Under the pieces are notes generated by a model. That model was not told where the DNA came from. It did not search any database and was given only the letters and a program-made list of their open reading frames with translations. A DNA stretch of 39,071 nucleotides from an uncultured Candidatus Altimarinota bacterium (GTDB lineage Bacteria; Patescibacteriota; Gracilibacteria; BD1-5; UBA6164), in contig CAJXJP010000006.1 in assembly GCA_913055215.1 (NCBI GenBank), positions 1-39,071 on the forward strand. Reading direction: 5' to 3'. Positions 18,804-29,498 of the stretch are shown here, in pieces. Position numbers and translations under genes: made by a program. Position 1 is the stretch's first letter. Every line of letters begins with the position of its first letter.

Positions 18804-19373
18804 TTATTTAATTATCGATAAAACTTCATGTAATACATCTTCTGGACTTTGTGTTGCATCAATAATATGATGACATAATTCTTGTGCTTTTTTTGATTCA
18901 ACAATACTTGACGCAATTCTATTTTTTAAATATTCTCAAGTGATTCTATCTCCTCTCGTTTCCAATCTATCTTGTAAGATACTACTTGGAATATCTAAAA
19001 ATATAGTGGTATAGTTTCCTGTAAATTCTGGTTTTTCTAATAAGAGTTTTTCGAATCCGTTCATATCTAGTTCTTTCATTACAACTTTTCATTGTTCGAT
19101 ACCATTTTCAATAACATCTTCAAACTTAGTTCCATAGTAATCTGAGTTATGAACAACTGCATATTCCAAAAATTCACCTGCTTCAATCGCATCAATAAAT
19201 GAATCTTTTGAAATGAAATATGAATCTACTCAATGAGTTTCATTATCTCTTGCTGGGCGTGATTTGTACGATAATGGAATATGGAGATTTAAATTTTGAT
19301 TTTTTATATTATCAATAAGCGTTCATTTTCCCGCTCAACTCACTCACATAATAAAATAAATATGTCCTTTCAT
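18804..19373 (-). CDS. gmk: Guanylate kinase
   Basis: The 189-residue product phosphorylates GMP to GDP with ATP. The P-loop IMGVSGAGKGTLIDNI has three TGA glycines. SYKSRPARDNETHGVDSYF contains the GMP-binding Ser/Arg region, FLEYAVVHNSDYYGT the conserved Glu and Tyr, and VVMKELDMNGFEKL the (D/E)xxG segment. The lid residues are in RLETRGDRIT. It is not thymidylate kinase, which lacks the ETxGxxY and YGT signatures. It is the first gene of the gmk-trmD-zinc-ribbon operon. Confidence 0.93.
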
Positions 19374-19400
19374 AATATCTCTTAAAAATTATTTTCCCTA

Positions 19401-19428
19401 AGATTACACAAAAAAGTGAAATTTGCAA
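19401..19428 (-). promoter_or_regulatory. Candidate gmk operon promoter
   Basis: Minus-strand TTGCAA (19423-19428) and TAATCT (19401-19406) with a 16-bp spacer, 27 bases before the gmk ATG. The -10 is weak. Confidence 0.35.
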
Positions 19429-19480
19429 TTTGTTCTTTTGTTCTTAAAATTTTTTTATAACTAGTTTTTTACATATTTTT

Positions 19481-20524
19481 ATGAAACAATTTTTCAAAAA
19501 TTATCTCTCAACAATGAGTTTTGTTGGAATATGATATTTTTATTATTCTCAAGTAGAGTATTTTAATAATTTCTTTCTCAAAACTCTGACTTTTCAGTTT
19601 AATCATTTTCAAATAGAAACAATTCATGTTTTTGATTTCATCGTATTTTTATATGCTATTTTATTAATTCCATTTTATTATTTTCATAATAATGATTCTA
19701 AAGCGTTCATTATTTATAAATTTTTTAAAAATAAATATACAAATACTCAATATAAGATTTCTAAAATTGAAAAAAATGCATTGCTCGCCTGGTGTGTGAA
19801 ATTATTTTTTGCCCCACTAATGATATTATTTTTAACTGACTCGATTGTTACTATTACAAATAATTTGTTTTTTGCCTACAATGATAGACTTTTATTTGGA
19901 TACAATTTTTTAGAATATTTTAACAAGCATATTTTCTGGTGATGTTTTGCTATTATCTTATGAATTGATGTATTGTTTTTCACTCTTGGATACTTACTTG
20001 AATCTCCTCGTTTAAAAAATACTATTAAATCAGTTGAGCCAACAGCATTAGGTTGGTGAGTAGTTTTAATTTGTTACCCTCCATTCAATTCTTGATTAAC
20101 AAATTTTATTGGTTGGTATTCTACCAATTTTCCTCAATTTCAATCTATATATGCTCATTTGTTTTTTAACAGTTCCATATTATTACTCATGTGATTTTAT
20201 AGTTACGCTTCGTTTAGTTTATGATTAAAAGCAAGTAATTTAACCAATCGTGGTATTGTAACTACATGAGCATACAAATACATGAGACATCCAGCATATT
20301 TTTGTAAAAATATGACGTGGTGGATCTGAGCTTTTCCTTTATTAATCTGAAACATACAACGCGCTGACATGATTAATACTATTATTGTATTAATCAGCAT
20401 GATTGCCTGGAGTAGTATCTATTATATGAGAGCAATTACTGAGGAAAAGCATTTATCTCAAGATTCTGATTATATACAATATAAAAAAGATGTTCCATAT
20501 AGATTTATTCCTAAAGTTTGGTAA
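19481..20524 (+). CDS. Membrane methyltransferase of the ICMT / phospholipid methyltransferase type
   Basis: The 347-residue product is a polytopic membrane protein with at least six hydrophobic segments. The C-terminal part carries the family's cofactor region: GIVTTGAYKYMRHPAYFCKN, then two helices, then AITEEKHLSQDSDYIQYK and VPYRFIP. This is the RHPxY...EExxL...Y..Y pattern of isoprenylcysteine carboxyl methyltransferases and related bacterial lipid or quinone methyltransferases, which use S-adenosylmethionine. The substrate is unknown; a membrane lipid is likelier than a prenylated protein in a bacterium. Eleven or so TGA glycines are used. It stands alone between a divergent gmk operon and a convergent surface protein. 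Confidence 0.82.
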
Positions 20525-20532
20525 TAAAAAAT

Positions 20533-20564
20533 AAAAAAAGAGATGTGAACATCTCTTTTTTTTT
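20533..20564. terminator. Bidirectional terminator
   Basis: A 14-bp stem (20533-20546 with 20549-20562) with A- and T-runs lies between the convergent methyltransferase and surface-protein genes. The surface gene's stop (20563-20565) abuts it. Confidence 0.85.
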
Positions 20565-22872
20565 ATTTTGCAATTTTTTGAGCAGCTAAGTAATCTCAAA
20601 TAAATTTACCGATTAACGGAGCTGGTTTATACAGAACATTTGAAGTATAATCAACGACTGTTCAAACATCTAGTAGTCCATCCGAATTTGCTTTTACATA
20701 TACTCTCTTTGATGCTAATGGTACTATATTACCATAAGCAGATCATTCTATACGTAATTGTTTCAAGGTATTTCCTCAGAATGCTTGAAATTTTCATCAA
20801 GATAATCATTTTTTCAAAGTAACGAATGTTCCTTCTAATTTAGAAACAGCATCATCGATATTAATATTTCCTCCTTTTACAACAAATGCAATATTAGCAT
20901 TTCAAATATTGATATTTGAGTAAATATTTAAATTTCAGTTTTCTATAATATAGGTTCTTGATTCTGGAATACTTGAAAATAAATCTGAATTTACTTCTAA
21001 ATTTTTATTTTTCAGAATAAAAACATTTGGTAAACCATTATATTTTTGAAAATGGTCTAATGTTGTAACAGTTGCTATTGCACTTCAAACTGTATCAATT
21101 TTTCAATTTAAATCATTTGAATATTCACCCCCTTCGTCTTGTAGTTTCGTAATAGTTGAAGTTTCAGAAACTTTTCTAGAATGACTTGAATAATCTCAGC
21201 TAGAAATTCATGCTCAAATAAAATTTTGATTTTTATTTGCATCAAGCCCATAAGTTGATGATGCAATTTTACTTAAGTTAGATAAGTTAGAACTTGCTTG
21301 AAGCATATTTGTACCACCACCAATAGTGGCAATTGTAGGCTTTGCTACTCTTACTTCTAAGTCAGTTGCAAAGTGAGCAGTTGGATATAATGTTCCTTTA
21401 TGACGTAGAGTTGTAATAAGTTTAGTATCTCCAAATGAATCACTTCATGGTACTCCAGTAACTTTTCAAACATAATCAGGATAACTATCAAATCTAAGTG
21501 TGTCTCCTGGTTTTAAAACCGTATCAAAAGATTTACATACTTCTGGATTTCAAACTAATGAACTATTTGAAGATTGTTTTACAACGCAAATTTCATCAAA
21601 TACTAATTCTGATTTCCCTGTATTTTTAACAAAAGGTTTTTCGAGTGTATGGGCTATATATGGATTCATACTATCTCAAATAACTACCGTATCCTTTGGT
21701 CAAAATTTCAAACTTCCATCCGCTGGAATAGAGTGTGTATCATATTTACATGTAGTTGAAGAACAATACGATGGGAAAACTCCATCTGATCACATTTCAC
21801 ATTCTTCATTTCTATCTCTTTGAACTATTTTATCTCCACAATAAGCTGTTGCTCATCCAGATGATGAACTTGATCATCCACCACTACTCGATGAAGATCA
21901 TCCTCATGATGAACTTGATCATCCACCACTACTTGATGAAGATCATCCTCATGATGAACTTGAACTTGATCCCCCACCACTACTTGATGAAGATCATCCT
22001 CATGATGAACTTGAACTTGATCATCCACTACTACTTGACGAAGATCATCCTCATGATGAACTTGATGATGTAGTTCAGTTATCTTCCGTACATGTATTTG
22101 TACAACCATTTGTTCCCCAACCAATTTTTAATGGATCTGCAAAATCACATTGTTCCGTTCCATTTTTAATTGCATCTCAACATACTGGATTCCCTCATCC
22201 ATTATTATCAGCTTTACACGAATTTGTACAACCGTTTGTTCCCCAACCTGCTTTTGAAGGATCTGCAGAATCACATTGTTCTGCTCAGTTTTTTACTCCA
22301 TCTCCACAATATTGCAGTTCAATGTTTAAACATTCATTTCCATGTTTTCTAAAATCTCCTAGATAAACATTATTGAAACTTTTTCTTGTTGATGTTCAAT
22401 TTGTCCATTGAGCTTTATTTCTACGTATAAAGTCATAATTTTGACTTCATCCTTCATAAATTTTATAATTTCAGATATTAAAAACAAATTGTAGAGTTCT
22501 TTTGTTTTTATCAACTGGTTTATTGAAAGTACAAGATGCTGCAATAGCAATTTGTTTTTCTTTAGATGCTGGAGTAAAATCACTCCATTTTAACCATGAT
22601 GCAGCATTATTACATCCTGATATTAATCCAGAATTAGATTGCCATAGTTTTACATCAGTATGCAAATTAGATATAGCTCTTTCTTCTCCTGCCCAATATT
22701 GATCATATACGTTTTCAATACGTTTATCTCCTTCTATATAGAGTGTCGCATTTTTTACAAATCATGGACAATAAGATTCCTTTGAGGAAACATCGCTATA
22801 GTTTACTGCTCATACTGTTTGAGTAACAGAAAGTAGTAGCGTAACTAAGAATACGTAATATGTTTTTTTCAT
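20563..22872 (-). CDS. Secreted Cys-rich repeat protein with Ser/Gly stalk (paralogue 1)
   Basis: The 769-residue product has a signal peptide (KKTYYVFLVTLLLSVTQTVG). An N-terminal domain reaches about residue 185 (LQTDV/LHTDV, WLKWSDFTPASKEKQIA, CTFNKP). Two Cys-rich repeats follow at about 187-262, each CGD(G/A)-KNG-EQCD-AD-GWGTNGCTN-C, of the DUF4215/myxococcus Cys-rich type. Residues 269-340 are purely Ser and Gly. A half repeat (YCGDKI...EECE) then leads into a beta-rich C-terminal domain with NIAFVVKGGNINI and the ending FIGDYLAAQKIAK. There is no membrane anchor, so it may be secreted or bound to the surface noncovalently. It has a paralogue directly upstream. An adhesin-like role is inference. 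Confidence 0.85.
21853..22068 (-). repeat. 72-codon pure Ser/Gly tandem region
   Basis: Every one of the 72 codons is Ser or Gly, in blocks of 4-6 Ser and 2-3 Gly. Twelve of the 25 Gly codons are TGA. At the DNA level it is an imperfect tandem repeat of about 45-54 bases. It looks like a flexible stalk expanded by repeat slippage. Confidence 0.9.
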
Positions 22873-22910
22873 AATAAAATATATTATTGAATATTTAATT
22901 TATTCCTTTA

Positions 22911-22938
22911 ATTATAATGACTTGCCTATGTTTGTCAA
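22911..22938 (-). promoter_or_regulatory. Consensus promoter of surface-protein gene 1
   Basis: Minus-strand TTGACA (22933-22938) and TATAAT (22911-22916) with a 16-bp spacer: both boxes match the sigma-70 consensus exactly. It is the strongest promoter in the window, about 39 bases before the ATG, which suggests high expression. Confidence 0.8.
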
Positions 22939-22990
22939 TATAGTACTTATCCATTCTAATTATACACTATATTTTCTGAAAATAAAAATA

Positions 22991-23020
22991 ATAAAAAGAG
23001 AGAAGTTGATTTTCTCTCTT
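22991..23020 (-). terminator. Terminator of surface-protein gene 2
   Basis: A 9-bp stem AAGAGAGAA/TTCTCTCTT (22996-23004 with 23012-23020) is followed on the minus strand by a T-rich run. It overlaps the stop codon at 23019-23021. Confidence 0.65.
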
Positions 23021-25175
23021 ATTTAGCAATTTTTAATGAATCAATATAGTCTCAAATAAATTGTCACACTAGAGGTGAAGGCTTAAATAAGCTATTTGAA
23101 TTATAATTAATTACAATTCAAACATCTAATTGTTTATTGTTGTTTACTTTTAAATAAACCCTATTTGAAGCTAATTTTTCTAAATTTCCATATACTGCTC
23201 ATTGAATATGTAGTTTATTCTTAGTTGAACTTATTTCAGCTAAGTATTTTCATCACATATTATTTTTAGGGATTGCAATAAATGTTCCATTCAAATGTTG
23301 TACATTATTTTTGATCATTATATTTCATCATTTTACTACAAATGCGATATTTCATTTATCGTAAAGAATATCTGATTTTATAATAAGATTTCCACTTTCT
23401 ACTATAAAAGTTTTTGAGCCATTCAATCATACAAAGGCATCTGAATCTAGGATAACTGACTTATTTTTAATTATATGTATATTTTCTAATCAATTATATT
23501 TTTTAAAATCACTAAATCAATAACTACTCATAATTACTCATTCAGATTCATTTATTTTTGTATTTAAAGAATCATTATAACTTCATCCTTCATTTTTTAA
23601 ATCGCTAATAATATTATTATCTTTTGATTCTTTAGAATATGTGGAATAATTTCATTCTGAAACAAGAGGACCTATAAAGTTGTTATTTGAGTTTTTATTT
23701 GCTCAAAATTTTAAATCTACAATATCATTCATATTAGATAAACGACTGCTCGATTGCAATAGGCTTGTTCCTCATCATATAGTTGAAACTGCTGGCTTTG
23801 CAACTCTAACTATCATGCTTTGTGCAAATCAAGCATTATTATAAAACACTCCTTTATGTTTAATACTTGTTATAATTTCGGTATCTTGATAGGATACATT
23901 ATTTGAAATCCAGGAAGTATTTCATATTAAGGCTGGTACTTTTGAAAAATAAATTTTACCACTATATTTTGGAATAACTTTATTTAAAATCTCACATTGT
24001 TGTCTCGCTCATTGTAACGATGGGTTATTATGTTTCTTATAAATACATAATTTTTCGATATATAAGTCAGAACCTCCTGTATTTTGAATATATGGATGAT
24101 TATATCCGTACAAAATAAAAGGGTTTGAATCTTTTCCAATTATGAAATTTTTATTTGGTCAAAATTTTAAATCTCATTCTCACGGTATAGAAAATTCTTT
24201 ATATTTACATGTACTTTCCGAACAGTATTTAGGGAATTTTCCATCTGAAGAAATTTCACACTCTTCTTGAACTTCTCTTTGAATGATTCAATCTCAACAA
24301 ATTGCTACGTTAGGAGATTCAGCACCTCCTGCTCAGTCTACATCATCTGTATTTCATCATGTATTAATTGTTTTACATTGATTACTACATCAGTTTTTTC
24401 ACCATCATGCTTTGTTGTCATCTTTGTAATCGCATTGTTCAGTTCAATTTTTTATTCCATCTCAACAAGAATCATTGCTTACTCATCCTCAACTTCAATT
24501 ATCTGCTATACATGATTCTGTACATCAGTTTTTTCACCATCATGTTTTATTATCATCTTTGAAATCACATTGTTCAGTTCAATTTTTTATTCCATCTCAA
24601 CAGTATTGTAATTCAATATTCAAGCATTCGTTTCAGTGTTTACGAAAATCTGATAAATAAACATTTTTAAATGATTTTTCCTTATATGTTCAATTGCTCC
24701 AATCTTCCATATTTCTTCTTTTGAAATCAAAATTTTCTCCTCATCCAGGTAATATTTTGTAATTTCAAATATTAAAAACAAATTGTAAGTTTCTTTTATT
24801 TTTATTTTTAGGTTTGTTAAAAGTACACTGTGCAGTAATAGCAATTTGTTTTTCTTTTGAAGCAGGAGTAAAATCACTTAATTTTATCCATGCCGATGAA
24901 TTATTACAATTTGAAACAAGATTGTTATCAGATTGCCACAATCTTACATCCGTTTGTAAATAGGAAATAGCTCTTTCTTCTCATGCCCAATAGGCATCCC
25001 ATACATTTTCGACACGAATATCTCAATCAATATACAGACTTGCGCTTTTTTGAAATCATGAACAACTAGTTTCTTTTGTATTTAAATTCGAAAAATTTAT
25101 AGCACTAACTGTACTAATATTTCAAATAAAAAATAGAAAACTTAATAAATAAATTATACTTTTAGTAAAATTCAT
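23019..25175 (-). CDS. Secreted Cys-rich repeat protein (paralogue 2)
   Basis: The 718-residue product has the same plan as paralogue 1. After a signal peptide (MNFTKSIIYLLSFLFFIG) comes the N-terminal domain with LQTDVRLGQSDNN, SDFTPASKEKQIAITAQ and CTFNKPKNKNKRNLQFVFN. Two nearly identical Cys-rich repeats follow (CGDGIKNGTEQCDYKDDNK, then GWGKNGC), and then the half repeat ICGDGIIQREVQEECE. A C-terminal domain with NIAFVVKGGNIMI ends in FIGDYIDSLKIAK. The long Ser/Gly stalk is absent, replaced by a short Gly/Asp linker. In GWGKNGC the codons are TGA-TGG-TGA, aligned with GGT-TGG-GGA in paralogue 1. That shows within one gene pair that TGA replaces Gly, not Trp. Composition is more AT-rich and codon use has more TGA than in its paralogue. 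Confidence 0.85.
24390..24604 (-). repeat. Duplicated Cys-rich module within paralogue 2
   Basis: Two stretches (about 24390-24476 and 24512-24604) are almost identical in DNA over roughly 85 bases, each encoding one CGDGIKNGTEQCDYKDDNK module. The near identity points to recent duplication or gene conversion. Confidence 0.75.
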
Positions 25176-25225
25176 ATATTTATTATTAATAATTATTATG
25201 TATATATTATATGAATATTGAACAT

Positions 25226-25259
25226 AAAAAAAAGAAGAAATAAATTTCTTCTTTTTTTA
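25226..25259 (-). terminator. Terminator after the small membrane peptide gene
   Basis: A 14-bp stem (25227-25240 with 25245-25258, loop TAAA) has A- and T-runs on both flanks. It is directly downstream of the gene ending at 25260. Confidence 0.8.
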
Positions 25260-25415
25260 TTAAAATTCTGAGTTAGTTTCAGGATTTGTAGTTTCAATAG
25301 TAGGTCATCCAATTCACATATCTTCTGGTTGGCTTGCGTAGAAATAGATTCATGCAAAAATAATTCCCAATAGAAGTAATGATGAAATTGTAATAATAAT
25401 AATATTTTTTTTCAT
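25260..25415 (-). CDS. Small single-span membrane peptide
   Basis: The 51-residue product MKKNIIIITISSLLLLGIIF... has one hydrophobic segment near the N-terminus (residues 4-27). A short acidic tail with EDMGIGGPTIETTNPE follows. It has three TGA glycines, no lipobox and no recognised domain. The start lies 17 bases after the stop of the 1045-residue protein, so the two are probably co-transcribed. It may be a membrane partner or a simple anchor-type peptide; unknown. Confidence 0.6.
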
Positions 25416-25431
25416 ATTCTATAATTTTTTA

Positions 25432-28400
25432 CTAAATAGTATCTGTTGTCCCTGTATCATCTGGTGTTTCACCTCCACCAACACCTGGTTCAGATCCATC
25501 ATCTGGTCCTCCACCAACACCTGGTTCAGATCCATCTTCAGCTTCATTATTTTTATTTGATTCTTTTTCACCAGCATATGTTACACCAAACTTAACAGCT
25601 TGATATGATGGTTGATATACTGGAATTAATTTTGAACTATCATATGCGTTAGTTGCAACATTTTCTAATCCCATTGGTACAATTCTATCATCAAACCCAT
25701 CAGGATCTTTATAGAAATGTAATGATACCGTTCCATCTTTTAATCCTTGTAATAGAAGTGTTTTTGCTTCTTCTAAAATAGGTAAATCTTTAACTGTATT
25801 TGTAAATGCTTCAATTTTAGCTTGATCACTTATTTCTACTAATAAAGGTTTTCCATCTACAGCAAGCATTTGTAGATTTCCATATAATGCTTCTACTCCT
25901 TTTACAGATTTGTTACTTCCTTCTACAGCTAAAGTAGCCGATGCATCAAAAGCCATCCCAGAAATAGTTACTTCTCAAATATTTCCTTTTTCAGATGATA
26001 ATGCTTCGTAATAAGATTTTGCTTCTTGCGTAGCATCAAAACCAAATAACTCATTAAATCATTTTCTTCTTTTTTGATCGATAGAGATTAATTTATCTGT
26101 TTCAGAATTCCATTTATCCATATCCCCATTATTATAATCTCCTGATTTTTTAATTTGTTGAATAACTGAAGATAAAATAAGCCATTGCATTTTTGTATCT
26201 CCATTTTGTTCTGCATATGAAATCAATTCTGGAAGATCTGATTCTCTTAATGCTTTCGTATTTTGTGAAATTCTTCTTAATCATTCCCATTTTTCAGAAC
26301 CAGTTGAAGTCGGTGATAGTAATTGTAACGCTCCTTTATTATAACGAGTTTTAAATGAGATAGCTTCATCAACATTTGATAACATAGTAGAAACTTTATC
26401 ATCTTCTACATTAAGTACGTCAATTTCTTTATTTTGCATTTCATACATTGATTTTTGCCCAGATGTATTTACTTCATTATACCAATCCGTTGAAATATGT
26501 TCTCCATGAACTCAAACAGCAGGTAAAGGAAGGAAACCATGTGCAAATATTACCCCAATACTAAGACCAATAGCTTTTGTCCCTTCAGCATTAGCATATA
26601 ACATAGCTTCATAATTTCTTAAAGCTCATTCTTTCATTTTCGCTATTGCAAATTCTGTATTACCAGAAGATGTTAATAATGATTCTAAAGAATTAAACAT
26701 TAGTCTGTTATATGCTGTATCATCAATTTCTAATGATTCGAATGTTTGACCATTTTGAATTCCTTCAAACAGCCCATCTAGCATAGAAGACATTGAATTT
26801 TTCATTCTTTCTATACCTGTAGAAGTTTCTTCAGACACTGATGAAAAATCAATTCAGATAGCTGACATAGTAGAAAACGCCCCTCAAATAGTTACATCAA
26901 CACCTGTTGACATTTCTTCAGAAAAAATTTCTTTTAGGTTATCGGCTCCATGTTCATGAACTCTACCAGATGCAGAAACATAAGGAATAAAGTTAATTGC
27001 TCATAAATCAGCTCTTACTCTTCCATTTTCATTTTGGTAAACATTTTTTGAAATACCAATACCTGGAACTCCACCAATTACACCAAATTGTAATGAATCA
27101 ACAATATTATTTGTAACTTCTTGAACATCAAAAGCAACACCAGCACCTGGATTAGCTCATAAAGCAAGACCAACAGCTTGTAATTTTACTTTATCGAAAA
27201 GCCCTTCATCTAAATCTTTTAGTTCAGACATTTTTGGATGTTTTACAATTTCGTGTGTTACTGCTTCCAAAAATTGTAAGTGATCTGAATATGCTTCAGG
27301 ATTTTGTACTAAATATCCTGGATTAATTGGGAAATCTTGTGCTAAAATTGTACCAATATTTTCTTTAAATTGTCTTCTTGCTCCAAAATAATTTTCAGAG
27401 AATTGTTTATTAAAATCTTGAATACCGTTAGCGTATCCTAGATTTTTTAATAGATTATCAAATTCAGTATCATTTGTTACAATTGAAAGCATATCTCTTT
27501 CTTTTGTATAAAAATGGATATCTTCATCAATTACACCATTTGTATCATAATCTAGTACAATTTTAATTTTATCTTGTGATGATAATTCAGGAATAATTTT
27601 TTGTGTTTCATACACACCGTTAATAGTTCCAATTACTCCAAGTGCTTCGATATAACCTAGACGTCCATCAGTAATATACCCAGCTTTTTCTAGTAAAGGG
27701 ATTGCGTCAGAATAGTTTCTATAAATTAACCAATCTTCATATTCAAATGTTCTTAAATCATTAGTTCATAATGCTGATTTAATATCTGAAGTTAATGAAG
27801 CTAAATTAGATTCTAATAATACATTTGTTAGCGAATTTTTGTTTACTGAAGACATAATATCAGCTTTTGATAGTTTATCTACTCCTATGTTTAAAAATTC
27901 TTCTTTTCATCATTTTACCGTTTGTTCTTTTGTTGAGTAATCTTCAGCTATAACTTTTTCTTCAACTACAACTGATTTAATTTTTGTAGTTTCATTTCTT
28001 ACTTCTGCTGTAATTTTTGGTTCATTATTTTTTCTTGATTCAGATTTAGTTCTGATTTCTGAAGATACAAGTTTAGAAAGTTCTGCTCTTGTGTTTGCAT
28101 CAAATACTCCATTTTCTCTAATATTGAGTGATTTTTGAATTTTTGACACAGCCTCAGCCATTTTTCTTCCATAACTTCCATCAATACCATCAGGGTATTT
28201 TTCACTTCCAAAGCTAATATCATGGATTCCAAGTCATACAATAATTTTTTGTAAAGCTACTACGTGTTTACCTTTAGCACCTCTTTGAAGAGTTGAAAAA
28301 TCAATACGTAAAGTATCCAATTCTTTTTCAACAGTTAATAATTTATCATATGAAGATGTTTCAAGTTCTTGTTTTAAACTTGATAGTTGTTCTTGTGTTT

Positions 28401-28569
28401 CAGCCTTAACTTCTTGAGCTTCAGTTGAATCTTTAACTTCATTAGATATTTCTTGTGAGTTGAGGGTAGGTTCCTGTACATTGTTTGATCATGCTTCAGG
28501 TCAACCAGTTAATGAAAAAGTAAAACAAGTTTCGTAAAACTTTTTATATATGTCAAAAATATTTTTCAT
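25432..28569 (-). CDS. Giant surface protein with peptidoglycan-binding domain
   Basis: The 1045-residue product has a short basic start and a weakly hydrophobic stretch (FYETCFTFSLTGG). A charged coiled-coil-like region follows at ~35-92. A PG_binding_1-like domain lies at about residues 93-165 (LQRGAKGKHVVALQKIIVGL, DGIDGSYGRKM, IQKSLNIRENGVFDANTRAE). The remaining ~850 residues are a long helical and beta mixture that I do not recognise, with Gly-rich stretches such as FGVIGGVPGIGISKNVY that resemble outer barrels or pore segments. The C-terminus has an exact repeat of DGSEPGVGGG. TGA is rare here. It probably sits on the cell wall. Its export signal is poor by eye, so the start or the secretion route is uncertain. 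Confidence 0.75.
25472..25536 (-). repeat. 29-bp exact direct repeat, C-terminal tail of the giant protein
   Basis: The same 29 bases occur at 25472-25500 and 25508-25536, spaced 36 bp, in frame. They encode the DGSEPGVGGG repeats of the acidic, Gly-rich tail. Confidence 0.9.
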
Positions 28570-28612
28570 AAAATAGTAATTAATAAGTAGTTTTTAATTT
28601 ATACTTTTTAAT

Positions 28613-28640
28613 AATATCATACTTTCGATATAAATATCAA
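28613..28640 (-). promoter_or_regulatory. Candidate promoter of the giant surface protein gene
   Basis: Minus-strand TTGATA (28635-28640) and GATATT (28613-28618) with a 16-bp spacer, 43 bases before the ATG. The AT-rich context allows other choices. Confidence 0.4.
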
Positions 28641-28677
28641 AAAAATGTCCTTGACAAATTTTATTTTTATAAAAATA

Positions 28678-28705
28678 AAAAAAGAATCTCAGATGAGATT
28701 CTTTT
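28678..28705. terminator. Terminator of the LPQTG protein gene
   Basis: A 12-bp stem AAAAGAATCTCA/TGAGATTCTTTT (28680-28691 with 28694-28705) with a short GA loop lies just after the stop at 28710. Confidence 0.75.
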
Positions 28706-28709
28706 CTAA

Positions 28710-29414
28710 TTATGATTGTTTTCTTAATCTTTGGAAACCAAAAGCTAACATAATAGCTAATAATGCTAATAACATAAACTCAGCTGGCCCCGTTTGTGGA
28801 AGTCTTGTAACTTCAGTTTTTTTCATAGGTGCAATATTTTCACTTGATTCTTCTGACGCTTCACCTGATGTGAAGATTACACATTCTCTATGTTCTTCCG
28901 TATCATGTGTAATTTCTCAATTTGAAAGAATATTATGACTTGATATAGGGTATACAAGTAAACCAATATTTTCTCAGTTAGCAGCTTGATTTTTTTCAAG
29001 TTTATATGCATAACCTAGTTTTGATTTAAGCCAAGTAACTCTATCACCTGCATTAATTACATACCCTTCTTGATCTTCTACATATAATGAATTAAATTCA
29101 TCTGTATATTCCCAAAATGCTTCTCCTGATGGTTCTTGTGACCAAGTAACTTGTGATGGATTTAAGTTGATCATTTGAGGCATTTGTTGTTCTTCTTTAT
29201 AAAGAATTTTTTGAACATCAGTTTTGTTTAGGATATCATCACTTAAAAAACCTAAGTGATCACCTTCTCATTTTTCACTTCCAGTAAAACATTGATTACA
29301 TGAATTTTCTGAAAAAACTGCTTGAGTTGTACACTCAACTTCTTGATAATCTGCAAATGCTGGTAGCACCATCATACTCAATATGATGACTGCAAATACT
29401 TTTTTAATAGACAT
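28710..29414 (-). CDS. LPQTG-anchored surface protein
   Basis: The 234-residue product has a classical signal peptide MSIKKVFAVIILSMMVLPAF with cleavage expected at AFA-DY. A mature domain contains five Cys residues, two of them as CNQC. The C-terminal sorting signal is complete: LPQTG (about residues 207-211), a hydrophobic helix (FMLLALLAIMLAFGF) and the positive tail QRLRKQS. This is the LPXTG pattern cut by sortase A-type transpeptidases and joined to the cell wall. No sortase gene is in the window. The LPQTG Gly is GGG, while three other glycines are TGA. The mature domain is not recognised. It stands alone between two terminators. Confidence 0.85.
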
Positions 29415-29457
29415 AATGATAGAATTATTAGTAATATGAAACGCTTTAATCTTATTT

Positions 29458-29495
29458 AAAAAGCTATGGACTGTCAAAGTCCATAGCTTTTTTTA
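29458..29495. terminator. yidC terminator
   Basis: A 15-bp perfect stem (29458-29472 with 29478-29492, loop GTCAA), the most stable one in the window by eye. It is 4 bases from the yidC stop, with T residues on both outer flanks in the respective directions. Confidence 0.85.
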
Positions 29496-29498
29496 TCT

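Noticed and set aside
18804-19373. Thymidylate kinase
   Set aside because: The ETHGVDSYF and YYGT motifs and the Arg-rich GMP site identify guanylate kinase.
21853-22068. CRISPR-like array
   Set aside because: The repeats are contiguous, in frame and Ser/Gly coding, without unique spacers of constant length; no cas genes are present.
21756-22124. Open frames with His/Met/Asp-rich repeats on both strands
   Set aside because: They are other-frame readings of the Ser/Gly stalk of surface paralogue 1, whose flanking domains prove the correct frame.
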